Origin: Mycobacterium sp. MBM
GTDB lineage: Bacteria; Actinomycetota; Actinomycetes; Mycobacteriales; Mycobacteriaceae
Assembly: GCA_021648845.1 (NCBI GenBank)
Contig: JAKJHY010000007.1
Location: 1-64,000, forward strand
DNA: 64,000 nucleotides
Reading direction: 5' to 3'
Part shown: positions 35,023 through 43,475 of the stretch, one piece after another
Position numbering within the stretch: the first letter of the stretch is position 1
Layout of the letters: each line of letters opens with the position of its first letter
The notes under the pieces: model-generated
What the model saw: only the letters and a program-made list of their open reading frames with translations
The model's database searches: none
Told to the model about the DNA's origin: nothing
Translations under genes and position numbers: made by a program

Positions 35023-36185
35023 CCGCCATGCAGAATCGAGTCGCGATCGCCGGCGTCGGATACTCCCAGACCGGCCGCAAGCTGCCCTACTCCGACGACC
35101 AGTTGGTCGCCCAGGCGGTTCGGGCCGCCTTGGACGACGCGGGTTTGACACCCGCTGACGTGGACGGCATCTCGACCACCGGTGGTGTGTCGATGTCAAT
35201 CGGCGCCCTGCTCGGAATGCTGCCGCTCAACTGGTTTTTCACCTCCAGCTTGTACGGCCCCTCGTTCGCCGAGACTGCCGTCATGGCGATGGACGCCATC
35301 GCCGCCGGTTCCTGCCACACCGCCTTGGCCATCCGCGTCATCCGGCAACCGCGCCCGGAAGACCATCCGATCGCCGCCATCACCGCCGGTGGTCCCGCCG
35401 ACGGGCCCACCCGGGTCGGCGGCAGCCAGCAGTGGACCGCTCCCTTCGGGGGAAGCCTGCCGGCAGCGTTCATCGGCGGGCTCCAGATGCAGCGCTATAT
35501 GAGCGAATTCGGGGCGACCGAAGAGCATTTCGCAGTTCACGCCGCCGTGCAGCGTGAACACGCGGTACGCAACCCCGACGCGATCTTCCGCGAACCGCTC
35601 GGAGCGGACGAGTACGCGCAATCGCGCTATGTCAGCAAGCCGGTGCGACTGCTGGACTGCGACTATCCCGTCGACTCGGCGTCCGCGGTCATCTTCACCA
35701 CACCGGAACGGGCGAGGGGATGCCGCAAGCCTGCGGTACTCGTCGACTCCTGGGCCATGTCGGCCGTCTCGGATATCGATATGTCGCTGCTCGACGACTT
35801 CACGTCGAATGCGATAGGGCACTGCGGCGACACCCTGTGGTCGCGGACGGCGCTGCGACCCGCCGATGTCGACGTGGCCGGACTGTACGACGGCTTCTCG
35901 ATCATCACGTTCCAGTGGTTGGACGGTCTCGGTTTCTGCGGCCGGGGGGAGGCGCCGCAGTTCATCGGGGACGGGCACACCCGGCTGGGCGGATCGCTGC
36001 CGACCAACACCGATGGCGGCGCCTGCAATGTCGGCCGACGGCATGGCGCCAACTTCTGCATCGAGTCGGTGCGGCAATTGCGCGGCGAGTGCGGCGATCG
36101 GCAGGTGCCGGATGCGGAGGTCGCCGTGTGGTCCAACGCGACCGGCGCGTTCGCCGGTGCTTCGCTACTCACCGTCGACCGCTGA
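35019..36185 (+). CDS. Thiolase-like retro-aldolase (Ltp2-type), cysteine replaced
   Basis: A 388-residue thiolase-fold protein. Aligned with the thiolase at 9977, the nucleophile cysteine is a glycine (SSLYGPSF, near residue 80), the first active-site histidine is Tyr290 (LYDGFS), and the second, 50 residues on, is Arg340 (NVGRRHG). Loss of Cys/His with a Tyr-Asp pair matches the Ltp2 family that cleaves beta-hydroxyacyl-CoA by retro-aldol chemistry and not thiolysis. Arg in place of the second residue is unusual here. It overlaps the DUF35 gene by 4 bases and ends 4 bases from the convergent DUF445 gene. Confidence 0.85.
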   Translation: MTAMQNRVAIAGVGYSQTGRKLPYSDDQLVAQAVRAALDDAGLTPADVDGISTTGGVSMSIGALLGMLPLNWFFTSSLYGPSFAETAVMAMDAIAAGSCHTALAIRVIRQPRPEDHPIAAITAGGPADGPTRVGGSQQWTAPFGGSLPAAFIGGLQMQRYMSEFGATEEHFAVHAAVQREHAVRNPDAIFREPLGADEYAQSRYVSKPVRLLDCDYPVDSASAVIFTTPERARGCRKPAVLVDSWAMSAVSDIDMSLLDDFTSNAIGHCGDTLWSRTALRPADVDVAGLYDGFSIITFQWLDGLGFCGRGEAPQFIGDGHTRLGGSLPTNTDGGACNVGRRHGANFCIESVRQLRGECGDRQVPDAEVAVWSNATGAFAGASLLTVDR

Positions 36186-36189
36186 ACGA

Positions 36190-37434
36190 CTAACGCTCGA
36201 CGAGCCAGAGAAGCAGATGTTCCTGGCCCAGGCCGACCAGGAATCCGAGGGCGGCGCCGACGACGATGATGATCCACTCGTCGTTCTTGAAGATGGGGCG
36301 CAGCAGGTTCTCGAATGCCTGCGCGTCCATCGCTGTCATCTTGTCGACCATGATCTTCTCGAGGTCGATCCGCTCCGCGAAGTACTTCTCGACGTAGCCC
36401 ACGTTATCGGGCAATTGCTTGATGACGATGTCGGCGATCTGCTGCTTCATGTCCCGGTACTGGCGGCCGCCGACGGCGTTGACGATTTTGGCGGCGATTC
36501 CCAGCTGTCTGTCTACGCTCTCGCGGATCTCGGTCTGCAGGGCGTAGAAGAACCGATCCGACATCGGGCCGGTGAGCAGACTCTCCATGATCGCCTGCGG
36601 AGTGAAGATCTCCCGTGCCATCAACTGCGCGTAGTCACGTGTCACCTGCTCGCGGTTCGCTTGAAAGACTCCCTGCCATCTGAAGCCCGGCAGAACGGTT
36701 CGCCGTTTCAGCGGCCGGAAGATCATCTGCAGGGCCACGTAGTCCGTCACGCCGCCGGTCAGCAAACCGAACGCCGGAAGGGTCCACGACCACCCGGTGA
36801 ATCCGAAGGCGAGGGTCTGGATGAGACCGATGAGAAAGCCGAAGACCAGCCCGGCCTTGGCGAAGAACGTGAACGACTTTCCGCCCATGTCCTCGAACAC
36901 TTCGACCAGCTTCGCCTTATCGCCGACCAGCTTGGTGACGACCATGTTCTTGACGTCGAAATACTGGTCGAGTTGTTCTTGAAACTGCGCGAACATCTCG
37001 CGCGACGCCGCGGGCATGCGCAGCTCGACGCCCTTGACGATCAGAACCTTGACCTGATCCGGCATGGCGCGCCACACCTGCGGCTGCAGCGACATCATGA
37101 TCGCGTCGACGATCTCGGCGGTGGCTGCGCGCAAGGGCTCCTGCAACTCCCGAACGAGTTCGTCAGGATCGAGTTGATCGAAGATCTCCTGAGGCTCGAT
37201 GATGTCGGACATCATCGAATCGACCATCTGCGAGGCCATTTTGGGTGCGAGTCGGGGGATCTGGCCCTGCCAGCCCAAATAGGGTTTGAAGCCCCTGAAC
37301 TCCAGCGGGTAGAACATCATCTTCAGGGCCAGGATTTTCGTGGCCCACCCGATGAGCGCGGCGCCGAGCGGTATCGAGACATATACCCACCACGGATGCG
37401 TGAAGAACTCGCCGAAGTGCACTTCGAGGGTCAT
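36190..37434 (-). CDS. DUF445 family membrane protein
   Basis: A 414-residue integral membrane protein with a hydrophobic segment near the N terminus (WWVYVSIPLGAALIGWATKILALKMMF), two in the middle (KAGLVFGFLIGLIQTLAFG and the next) and one at the C terminus (WIIIVVGAALGFLVGLGQEHLLLW). The repeated tract ALKMMFYPLEFRGF / ALQMIFRPLKRRTV is typical of DUF445. Function unknown. The upstream gene overlaps it by 4 bases. It is not obviously part of the catabolic pathway. Confidence 0.85.
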   Translation of the reverse strand: MTLEVHFGEFFTHPWWVYVSIPLGAALIGWATKILALKMMFYPLEFRGFKPYLGWQGQIPRLAPKMASQMVDSMMSDIIEPQEIFDQLDPDELVRELQEPLRAATAEIVDAIMMSLQPQVWRAMPDQVKVLIVKGVELRMPAASREMFAQFQEQLDQYFDVKNMVVTKLVGDKAKLVEVFEDMGGKSFTFFAKAGLVFGFLIGLIQTLAFGFTGWSWTLPAFGLLTGGVTDYVALQMIFRPLKRRTVLPGFRWQGVFQANREQVTRDYAQLMAREIFTPQAIMESLLTGPMSDRFFYALQTEIRESVDRQLGIAAKIVNAVGGRQYRDMKQQIADIVIKQLPDNVGYVEKYFAERIDLEKIMVDKMTAMDAQAFENLLRPIFKNDEWIIIVVGAALGFLVGLGQEHLLLWLVER

Positions 37435-38087
37435 TTCGCCGCTTCCCAGACTTCTCTTCCGAGCGCGGTGATGGCGACCGTGCGTTTCGAGATCCGTGCA
37501 CCGCGGATTCCGCGCCGCGCTTTCGCCTGGGCGACGCTCACCGAGTCGTCGACGAGCAGCATCTCGTACTCGGCGTCCATCGAGGCGGGGCCTTCGGGGC
37601 CGATGGCGACGAGCCCGAGGCTCGCCAAGCGGGTGAGGTAGAGGGGCACGTATTCCGTGAGGGACACGCCGGCAGATCGGCCGACGCTCGACGCGTTCTC
37701 CAGAATCGTCTCGGAGCCAGCACCGCTGCCGGGCGCGGTGACGTGGATGACGGCGTATGTCGAGCCGTCAGACAGCGCAGCCAGAATGCGCGCCTCGTCG
37801 GGTACCAGTGCCCGCAGCAGACCGCCGTACAGTTCGTTGCGATTGTCCTCGGGCAGGTTGTAGATCGATCGCTCCAGAAGGGACTGCAGGATCTCTGTCG
37901 GTGCTGCCGGCGAGCGGTCGTCGGGCTGGGGGTGGTCGACGGCCCCGAATCGGTCGACCTGTTCCAGATGCGCGCGAACGACCTCGACCACCTGTCGTTC
38001 GACCTGGTACACCACCGGTAGCACGTCGCGGACGACGACCCGTTCGGCTGATCGAACACCCTGTGCCAGAAGCCCCGTCAGGTTCAC
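37431..38087 (-). CDS. Abi-alpha-like (DUF4393) protein
   Basis: A 218-residue soluble protein. The middle region LLERSIYNLPEDNRNELYGG followed by LLRALVPDEARILAALSDG at about 80-115 resembles the DUF4393 / Abi-alpha family, named for a link to phage abortive infection. The C-terminal part is a winged-helix-like segment (TRLASLGLVAIGPEG...TVAITALGREVWEAA). The start is taken as GTG at 38087 (VNLTGLLAQG); an ATG at 38156 would add a 23-residue Arg/Gly-rich tail without a ribosome site. It overlaps the DUF445 gene by 4 bases. Defence function is only a family association. Confidence 0.65.
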   Translation of the reverse strand: MNLTGLLAQGVRSAERVVVRDVLPVVYQVERQVVEVVRAHLEQVDRFGAVDHPQPDDRSPAAPTEILQSLLERSIYNLPEDNRNELYGGLLRALVPDEARILAALSDGSTYAVIHVTAPGSGAGSETILENASSVGRSAGVSLTEYVPLYLTRLASLGLVAIGPEGPASMDAEYEMLLVDDSVSVAQAKARRGIRGARISKRTVAITALGREVWEAAK

Positions 38088-38309
38088 AGGCAATGCGCCC
38101 CGGCGGTCGGGTCGACCAGCGCGACCGCATCGGTCGGTCCCGGTCGCCCAGGGCATGTCTTCGGTGGGGAGGGATCCGGCGTTGCGGTCCAGTGCTCGGG
38201 CGCCTGCTTGGATCTCTTCACGGAGTCAACGATAGGTCACGGCAACCGCGTGAACCCGTTATTTTCAATTGGTATTCGAAAAAACTCCCGCCACGGTCCG
38301 CTTTCCGAA

Positions 38310-38315
38310 TAGTAT
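38310..38315 (+). promoter_or_regulatory. Probable -10 box, leaderless start
   Basis: TAGTAT fits TANNNT and ends 6 bases before the ATG at 38322. No ribosome-binding sequence precedes that ATG. Confidence 0.35.
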
Positions 38316-38321
38316 GCGTTG

Positions 38322-38786
38322 ATGCGTCTCCTGAAGCGCGTTGGCGATGGCGTGCGCAGAGGAACCCGTGGTGTTTTCTGCTGCGTGATGACAACTGCCT
38401 TGGCCGGCGTGGCCGTAGTCGCGCTGCCGGGACCGCAGGCCCACGCCGACGGAGTCGTCAGGTACGAGGTCATCTCGAACTTCATCGGATCGGCGAGCGT
38501 GGACTTCACCGACGGTGCGGGCCGCACAACGCTCGCGGGGGTGACGCTGCCCTGGCGGGCGAATGTAGCGGTATCAGATCCCTACAGCGTCGACACCACG
38601 CTGCGCGTCACGTGGCAGGGGGCGCAGCGCTACAAGTGGGTGAAGATACGCATTTACACGCGCGGCAGCCTTCTCTGTGAGGGCACCTTCGACGCCGGCG
38701 ATGGTGCCTGCACGGCCAGGGGGCTGTACGGGGGACAGATACCACTGTTTCTGCCACCCACTTCCCCGGCCGGGGCTCCCGGCTGA
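38322..38786 (+). CDS. Secreted MmpS-like protein (copy 2)
   Basis: A 154-residue exported protein with a signal peptide (CVMTTALAGVAVVALPGPQAHA). The mature part contains YEVISNFIGSASVDFTDG and VTLPWRANVAV, closely similar in order to the protein at 25737 (SNNIG, VPLPWRTTV) and to MmpS periplasmic domains. Two cysteines near the end (LLCEG, GACTA) match those of copy 1. A small cysteine-rich exported protein follows, as in the first locus. No ribosome site is seen, in keeping with leaderless translation. Confidence 0.72.
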   Translation: MRLLKRVGDGVRRGTRGVFCCVMTTALAGVAVVALPGPQAHADGVVRYEVISNFIGSASVDFTDGAGRTTLAGVTLPWRANVAVSDPYSVDTTLRVTWQGAQRYKWVKIRIYTRGSLLCEGTFDAGDGACTARGLYGGQIPLFLPPTSPAGAPG

Positions 38787-38805
38787 GTTGATTGGAGTGA
38801 CACCG

Positions 38806-39195
38806 ATGGTGCAGTGCCTCAAGGGTGGTGCGGCCGCAATGGGGCTGGTCGCGCTCATGGTTTGTGCCCTGTCACCGGCCGTAGCATCCGCCGCCCCCTG
38901 CGAAGGCGCGAGCTGCGTGCCACACGTACGCAGCGGGGCGGTCGCGGGCGCCGAGTGCTCGGCCGTGCGTCTCTACGCCTTCGGGTTGGGCGCTGGGGGC
39001 GACACCATGATCTGCTACGCCACCTATCGGAACCCGACCACCTCGGTGTGGTTGCCCGTTCCGCCGCTGGTTGGCGAGCGCGACCGGGGTGCCCTCTGCG
39101 AGGGCAACGGGGTAGCGCAGTCACCCGATGGCCTGCCGTTGGTGTGCCGGGACTCGATCTGGGAGCGCTACACCCCGACTTTGCCCCTGCCCTGA
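38806..39195 (+). CDS. Small secreted cysteine-rich protein
   Basis: A 129-residue protein with a signal peptide (GLVALMVCALSPAVASAA). The mature part has six cysteines (PCEG, SCVPH, ECSAV, ICYAT, LCEGN, VCRD), probably paired as disulfides. No family is recognised. GGAG lies eight bases before the ATG. It forms a pair with the MmpS-like gene upstream, echoing the arrangement at 25737-26743. It is convergent with the SDR gene at 39218. Confidence 0.7.
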   Translation: MVQCLKGGAAAMGLVALMVCALSPAVASAAPCEGASCVPHVRSGAVAGAECSAVRLYAFGLGAGGDTMICYATYRNPTTSVWLPVPPLVGERDRGALCEGNGVAQSPDGLPLVCRDSIWERYTPTLPLP

Positions 39196-39217
39196 CCTGT
39201 GGCGGAATTCGGCCCGC

Positions 39218-40084
39218 TCAGAGCGGGAATCGAATGCCCGTCAGTTGCTCGGACACCCGCCACAGACGGGCGGCGGTAGCGGCGTCGCGCGCGGCGCCGC
39301 TGCGCCTGACCGCCTGCGAGCGGCCTCTTATGCCGAACCGCGGTCCGACGAATGTATCGCCAGGCAGATCCTGTGCCGCCGCGAACAGCGTTTGTCGCGC
39401 GCCGAAGTCGGCGTCGGTGGCGAGGATCTTCGACGCGGATGCCAGAACATCGCCGAAATGGCCCCCCGCCGTCTTCATCAAGTCGGTCGCGGAGTAACCC
39501 GGATGGGCAGCCAGCGCGCGCACGGTCGATCCGGCTGCTTGGAGCCGACGTTGCAACTCGGAGGTGAACAGCAGGTTGGCCAGCTTCGACTGGCCGTAGG
39601 CGAGATACGGGTCGTACTTGCGGGTTTTCCAGTTCAGGTCATCGACGCGGAGACCTCCGCGCCAGTGCGTCAGTGAGGAAACCGTGACCACTCGGTCTAC
39701 CAGCTTGGGGAGCAGCAAATTCGTCAATGCGAAATGACCGAGGTGATTGGTGCCGATCTGGCTCTCGAAGCCGTCGACCGTCAGGGTGTAGGGCGCCGCC
39801 ATGATGCCGGCATTGTTGATGAGGACGTCGACCCGGCCCGTGTCGGCGGCGAACGCGCGCACCGAAGACAGGTCCTGGAGATCCAGCTGACGCACTTCGA
39901 CATCTCCGCGCATGAGCTTGGCGGCGGCGACGCCCTTATCCGGGTTACGCACTGCCAAGACGACCTTTGCGCCGGCCCTGGCCAATTCGCGCGCCGTCGC
40001 CGCGCCCAATCCGCTGTTGGCGCCGGTGACGACGACGGTGCGTCCGGAAAAGGTCGGCAAGTCGAGCGCGGTCCAGCCGGTCAC
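39218..40084 (-). CDS. SDR family NAD(P)-dependent oxidoreductase (retinol dehydrogenase-like)
   Basis: A 288-residue short-chain dehydrogenase: VVVTGANSGLGAATAREL near residues 17-34, LINNAGIMA near 88, serines in VTVSSLTHW, YGQSK near 165-169. The NSGLG and AHPGYSATDL segments are typical of the retinol-dehydrogenase/WWOX-like group. The start is the GTG at 40084 with GAGAGGA upstream; a longer frame to 40165 adds a Cys/Ser-rich tail that looks non-coding. It lies downstream of a TetR gene on the same strand. Confidence 0.83.
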   Translation of the reverse strand: MTGWTALDLPTFSGRTVVVTGANSGLGAATARELARAGAKVVLAVRNPDKGVAAAKLMRGDVEVRQLDLQDLSSVRAFAADTGRVDVLINNAGIMAAPYTLTVDGFESQIGTNHLGHFALTNLLLPKLVDRVVTVSSLTHWRGGLRVDDLNWKTRKYDPYLAYGQSKLANLLFTSELQRRLQAAGSTVRALAAHPGYSATDLMKTAGGHFGDVLASASKILATDADFGARQTLFAAAQDLPGDTFVGPRFGIRGRSQAVRRSGAARDAATAARLWRVSEQLTGIRFPL

Positions 40085-40121
40085 GCGTTTCGATATCCTC
40101 TCAGCTCGATTCGCAGCACCA

Positions 40122-40754
40122 TCACAATGCAGACACGACAAACTCGCGCACGAATTCGCCTGCAATAAGCGGATACTCGGCTTCGTCGTTGTGGCTGGGC
40201 GGTAGCAGCGCGAAGCCGGTGATGCACCTGGCCACCCACTTCACCGCGCGATCAGGATCGCGTGAGGTGTCAACCTCCCCGCGTTGTCGAGCCAGCTCGA
40301 GGCGGGGGCGGAGAACCTCCTCCATCAGATCGATGAACACCGCGGATTCTTCGGCGTGGGCGCGGAAGTACAGCGCGCTGGGATTGTTCGTCGACCGCAC
40401 TGACGTACACCAGACCGTCAACGCGGCTGCCGCATTGCCCAGGCTCTCGGCCAGCCCGGTACCGGCGGCCACCGCGTCCTCGAAGTCCTGGCGCATCATG
40501 TCGATGGCCACCTGGCGGACCGCTGCATGCAGAATCTCGCTGCCGGGGAAGTTCTTGTAGAGAGTGGCGCGTGACATGCCTGCCACGCGGCCGACGTCGT
40601 CCATCGTGGTTTTGTCCCAACCGATCGTGACATAGCAGCGTCGTGCCGCGTCGAGGATCCTGTCCCTTCGGGGTGCGTCGTCCGGTACCCGCGCGTCAGG
40701 GGATCTGAATTCCTTGAACCGCGCGCCGAACGTCACGACGTTCCGGGTGGTCAT
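40122..40754 (-). CDS. TetR family transcriptional regulator
   Basis: A 210-residue TetR-type repressor. The helix-turn-helix at about 40-75 reads TTMDDVGRVAGMSRATLYKNFPG, a canonical recognition region. The C-terminal ligand-binding part is helical with a TVWCTSVRSTNN segment. It sits 12 bases downstream of a mycofactocin-type SDR gene in the minus-strand block whose other promoters carry class B elements (42882, 45944, 48383), so it is a candidate regulator of them (inference). Confidence 0.88.
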   Translation of the reverse strand: MTTRNVVTFGARFKEFRSPDARVPDDAPRRDRILDAARRCYVTIGWDKTTMDDVGRVAGMSRATLYKNFPGSEILHAAVRQVAIDMMRQDFEDAVAAGTGLAESLGNAAAALTVWCTSVRSTNNPSALYFRAHAEESAVFIDLMEEVLRPRLELARQRGEVDTSRDPDRAVKWVARCITGFALLPPSHNDEAEYPLIAGEFVREFVVSAL

Positions 40755-40766
40755 CGGATCACAAGA

Positions 40767-41624
40767 TCACGGGAAGGTGTAGTCGTGCAACTTGATCCAG
40801 GCGCCGAGGTCGACCCTCATCTGGCTACCCGTGACCGCGCGCGACTCATCCGAGAGGAGATAGACCACGGCGTGCGAGACGTCGGAGGTCTCAACCCAGG
40901 GATCGTCGAACAGGTTGAGTACCGGCAGCGCGGGTAGCGCGTCCTCCAATGTGGGGGACTCGAGGTCGGGCCGGAACGAACGATAGATGGCGTCGTTGCG
41001 CATCATCGTGGTGTCGACCGAGGTGGGGTGCACCGCGTTCACCCGGATGCGCCGGGGAGCCATCGCCAACGCGAGTTCGTGTGTGTACGCCGCCAGCAGT
41101 CGTTTGGACGCGACGTAGCCCAGTCCGCCGGCTCCGCCGTTGGGGTCTGCCTTCATCGCAGAGGTGAAGGCCGCGTAGGAGCCGGTGATGACCACGGATG
41201 CGCGGTCGTTGAGGAACGGGTAGGCCGCGCTGGTGGTGTTGAGCACGCCGCTGAGGTTGACGTCGACGGTGTCGTGAAACGCCTGCGGGTCCTGGTTGCC
41301 GACGGCCATGATGCCGGCTTGAGCGACGAGACCGTCGAGACGGCCGAGCGATTCCACGCCGCTGCGCAGCGCCTCGGTGATGGCCTGCCGATCGCGCACG
41401 TCGGCCTTCACCAGATGGTGTTTGCCGCCGGCGGCGCTGATCAGATCACCGGTTTCGTCGAGATCGGCATCCGTCGCCATCGGATACGGCACCGTCGCTA
41501 TGTCCTCGACGAGGTCGATGCCGATGATGCTGGCGCCCTCCTCGGCCAGTCGGACGGCGTGCGACCGGCCTTGTCCGCGGGCCACCCCGGTGATGAAAAC
41601 GACCTTGCCCTCAACGCGTCCCAT
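40767..41624 (-). CDS. Mycofactocin-coupled SDR family oxidoreductase
   Basis: A 285-residue short-chain dehydrogenase with the mycofactocin-type site GVARGQGRSHAVRLAEEGAS near residues 13-32. ITGSYAAF carries the serine and YVASK the catalytic Tyr/Lys. The C-terminal ESRAVTGSQMRVDLGAW is typical. It resembles the SDR at 15032 in length and motif order, and the two sit in parallel blocks of the window. It lies 38 bases downstream of an amidohydrolase gene on the same strand. Confidence 0.88.
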   Translation of the reverse strand: MGRVEGKVVFITGVARGQGRSHAVRLAEEGASIIGIDLVEDIATVPYPMATDADLDETGDLISAAGGKHHLVKADVRDRQAITEALRSGVESLGRLDGLVAQAGIMAVGNQDPQAFHDTVDVNLSGVLNTTSAAYPFLNDRASVVITGSYAAFTSAMKADPNGGAGGLGYVASKRLLAAYTHELALAMAPRRIRVNAVHPTSVDTTMMRNDAIYRSFRPDLESPTLEDALPALPVLNLFDDPWVETSDVSHAVVYLLSDESRAVTGSQMRVDLGAWIKLHDYTFP

Positions 41625-41662
41625 GACGGATCCTCTCCGAGCTATTTGAAGGGGTTCTGCTG

Positions 41663-42865
41663 TTACTGCCAGCCTGCGCGAGGGAATCGGAACAGCTCCC
41701 TGGCGTTGTCTTCGGCAATCTTGCGGGCGTCCTCATCGGATACCGACGCGAGCACCTCGCAGGCGCGTTTGCGCGAGTTCGGCCAGCTCGAATCCGAGTG
41801 CGGATAGTCGACCTCGAGCAGCAGTCGTTCGACGCCGATGGCATCGCGGTTCTGGATACCGAACTCGTCGTCGATGAAGCAGCCGTAGAAGTGCTTCCGA
41901 AAGAGGTCCGAGGGCCGCACCTCCTTATCGATGTTCTGGTACCAGCGGTGCCGATCCCATACGTAGTCGGTGCGCTCGAGGATGTAGGGAATCCATCCGA
42001 TGCCACCCTCGGCGAGTGAGATCTTCAGGTTGGGGTGCCGCTGGAGCACCCCCGAGAGCAGGAGGTCGACAGTGGTCCACATCAGGTTGCAGCCGAACAG
42101 CGTGATCGCGACCGCGAAGGGCACGTCCTCCTGCTCGCGGTGCTGGTCGTACTGGTCCTGATCGTCGGTGGTGACGCCACTTGCGCCGAAGCTGTATCCA
42201 GGCATGTACGTCGATGTGCCGAAGTGAATGCTCAGCGGCATGTCGGCTTCTTCGGCGGCACTCCACACCGGATCCCAGTAGCGGGAGTGCAGCGAGGGCA
42301 TGCCCAGCGGGACCGGGCTCTCCGGGAAACTGATGGTGCGAGCGCCTTTGGCGGCAGTTCGTTCGATCTCGGCGACCGCCAGGCCGGCGTCCCAGGTGGG
42401 CACCATGGCCACTGGGATGAAGCGGTCGGGGGCGCTGGCGCACCATTCGTCCAGCGAGAAGTCGTTCCACGCGCGGATGCACTCCAGCGCCAGCTCCTTG
42501 TCCTTCGCCTTATGGAAGGTGGAGCCCGAAAAGCCGGAGAATGAGGGGAAGCACAACGCCGCCTGCACCCCGTCCAGGGTCATGTCCTTGGCGCGTTCGA
42601 CGGGGTCGTAGCAGCCGGGGATCATGTCCTGGAATTTCATGGGTTCCAGCCCGTACTCCTCGTAGGGGCGGCCCGCTACCGCGTTGAGCCCCACCTGCGC
42701 GTGCAGTTCGCCCTCGTACGACCAGAGGTGGTGTCCGTGCTCGTCCTCGACGATGCGCGGTCCGGCATCGCGGTGTTTCGCCGACAGTCTGTCCTGCCAG
42801 ACGCGCGGGTGCTCGATGAGGTGGTCGTCTACCGACACGATTTGGACATCGTCTTGTAGGGGCAC
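41663..42865 (-). CDS. Amidohydrolase family protein (amidohydrolase_2)
   Basis: A 400-residue TIM-barrel metal enzyme, a relative of the protein at 5950. Motifs: IVSVDDHLIEHP near residues 9-20, LSIHFGTSTY near 210, ISLAEGGIGWIPYI near 285, LEVDYPHSDSSWP near 350. The Glu-Gly-Gly-Ile-Gly-Trp-Ile-Pro segment is shared with the 5950 protein. GAGGAGG precedes the GTG start. A class B inverted repeat lies 17 bases upstream of the start codon. Confidence 0.85.
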   Translation of the reverse strand: MPLQDDVQIVSVDDHLIEHPRVWQDRLSAKHRDAGPRIVEDEHGHHLWSYEGELHAQVGLNAVAGRPYEEYGLEPMKFQDMIPGCYDPVERAKDMTLDGVQAALCFPSFSGFSGSTFHKAKDKELALECIRAWNDFSLDEWCASAPDRFIPVAMVPTWDAGLAVAEIERTAAKGARTISFPESPVPLGMPSLHSRYWDPVWSAAEEADMPLSIHFGTSTYMPGYSFGASGVTTDDQDQYDQHREQEDVPFAVAITLFGCNLMWTTVDLLLSGVLQRHPNLKISLAEGGIGWIPYILERTDYVWDRHRWYQNIDKEVRPSDLFRKHFYGCFIDDEFGIQNRDAIGVERLLLEVDYPHSDSSWPNSRKRACEVLASVSDEDARKIAEDNARELFRFPRAGWQ

Positions 42866-42881
42866 CGCAGCCTCCTCGAAT

Positions 42882-42916
42882 GTAGACAGAAATACAAACT
42901 ACGTATACCTGTCTAC
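42882..42916. promoter_or_regulatory. Class B operator-like inverted repeat (site 1)
   Basis: GTAGACAG (42882-42889) and CTGTCTAC (42909-42916) are perfect eight-base arms around 19 bases that contain AAATACAAACTA and GTATAC. It lies before the amidohydrolase gene and overlaps the stop of the upstream small ORF, so it marks an internal promoter in the minus-strand run. Confidence 0.55.
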
Positions 42917-43254
42917 CACTCGGGTTTGTTGGGTGTCAACGGACTGTCTTCCTCGTCCTGATTCGGCGTTCTCCGGTTCGCCCCGGTACTGACCCGCTCC
43001 ACGGAACCCGACGCGGAGAAGAACGTCGGCACATCCGCCGGCCGCCACTCCCGGTGGCGGCGCGCGGCGTCCTCCAAATCGGCGAGTCTGGCTCGATACC
43101 GCTCGGCTTCCCGACCTTCGGCCTGTGCGCAGCGCTTGCGGGTGTCGTCGATGTCCTCCGTCAGCCGCCTACCCGCCTCGATATGGGTGAGCAGGTCGTA
43201 GTCGTCCTGCTGCTCGGGGCCGTCCTGCTGCTCGGGTGCAATACCGTCGGTCAT
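42913..43254 (-). CDS. Small hydrophilic coiled-coil protein of unknown function
   Basis: A 113-residue protein, very polar, with a predicted helix at about 20-75 (LLTHIEAGRRLTEDIDDTRK and the following Glu/Arg/Ala-rich stretch) and a disordered C terminus. No signal peptide or membrane segment. It starts 12 bases after the ferredoxin stop and is probably in the same transcript. No family is recognised. The stop codon falls inside the class B inverted repeat. Confidence 0.65.
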   Translation of the reverse strand: MTDGIAPEQQDGPEQQDDYDLLTHIEAGRRLTEDIDDTRKRCAQAEGREAERYRARLADLEDAARRHREWRPADVPTFFSASGSVERVSTGANRRTPNQDEEDSPLTPNKPEW

Positions 43255-43266
43255 GCGTAGGCCCCG

Positions 43267-43461
43267 TCAGTCCGCGTCGACTGCCAGAGCGGCCTTCGGG
43301 CAGGCGTTCACTGCCTCGCTCGCCTGGGCCTGTCGATCGGCCGGCACATCGTCGACGAGCACTCGGACCACGGAGTCGTCGCCGAGCGCGAACATGTCCG
43401 GGGCGGCACGGATGCAGTCCTCGTTGCCCTCGCACTGTTCACGATCCACCACGATTCGCAT
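43267..43461 (-). CDS. 3Fe-4S type ferredoxin
   Basis: A 64-residue ferredoxin starting MRIVVD. Cluster ligands are Cys10 and Cys16 (C-x5-C, middle residue Asn13) and Cys54 in CP, the same layout as the protein at 3947. Unlike that one it has no P450 in its own operon: the neighbours are a CaiB gene and a small ORF, and the nearest P450 (54109) is 10 kb away on the other strand. GGGAGG precedes two ATGs (43464 and 43461). It may serve that P450 or another oxygenase in the cell. Confidence 0.87.
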   Translation of the reverse strand: MRIVVDREQCEGNEDCIRAAPDMFALGDDSVVRVLVDDVPADRQAQASEAVNACPKAALAVDAD

Positions 43462-43475
43462 CATTGCCTCCCTGT

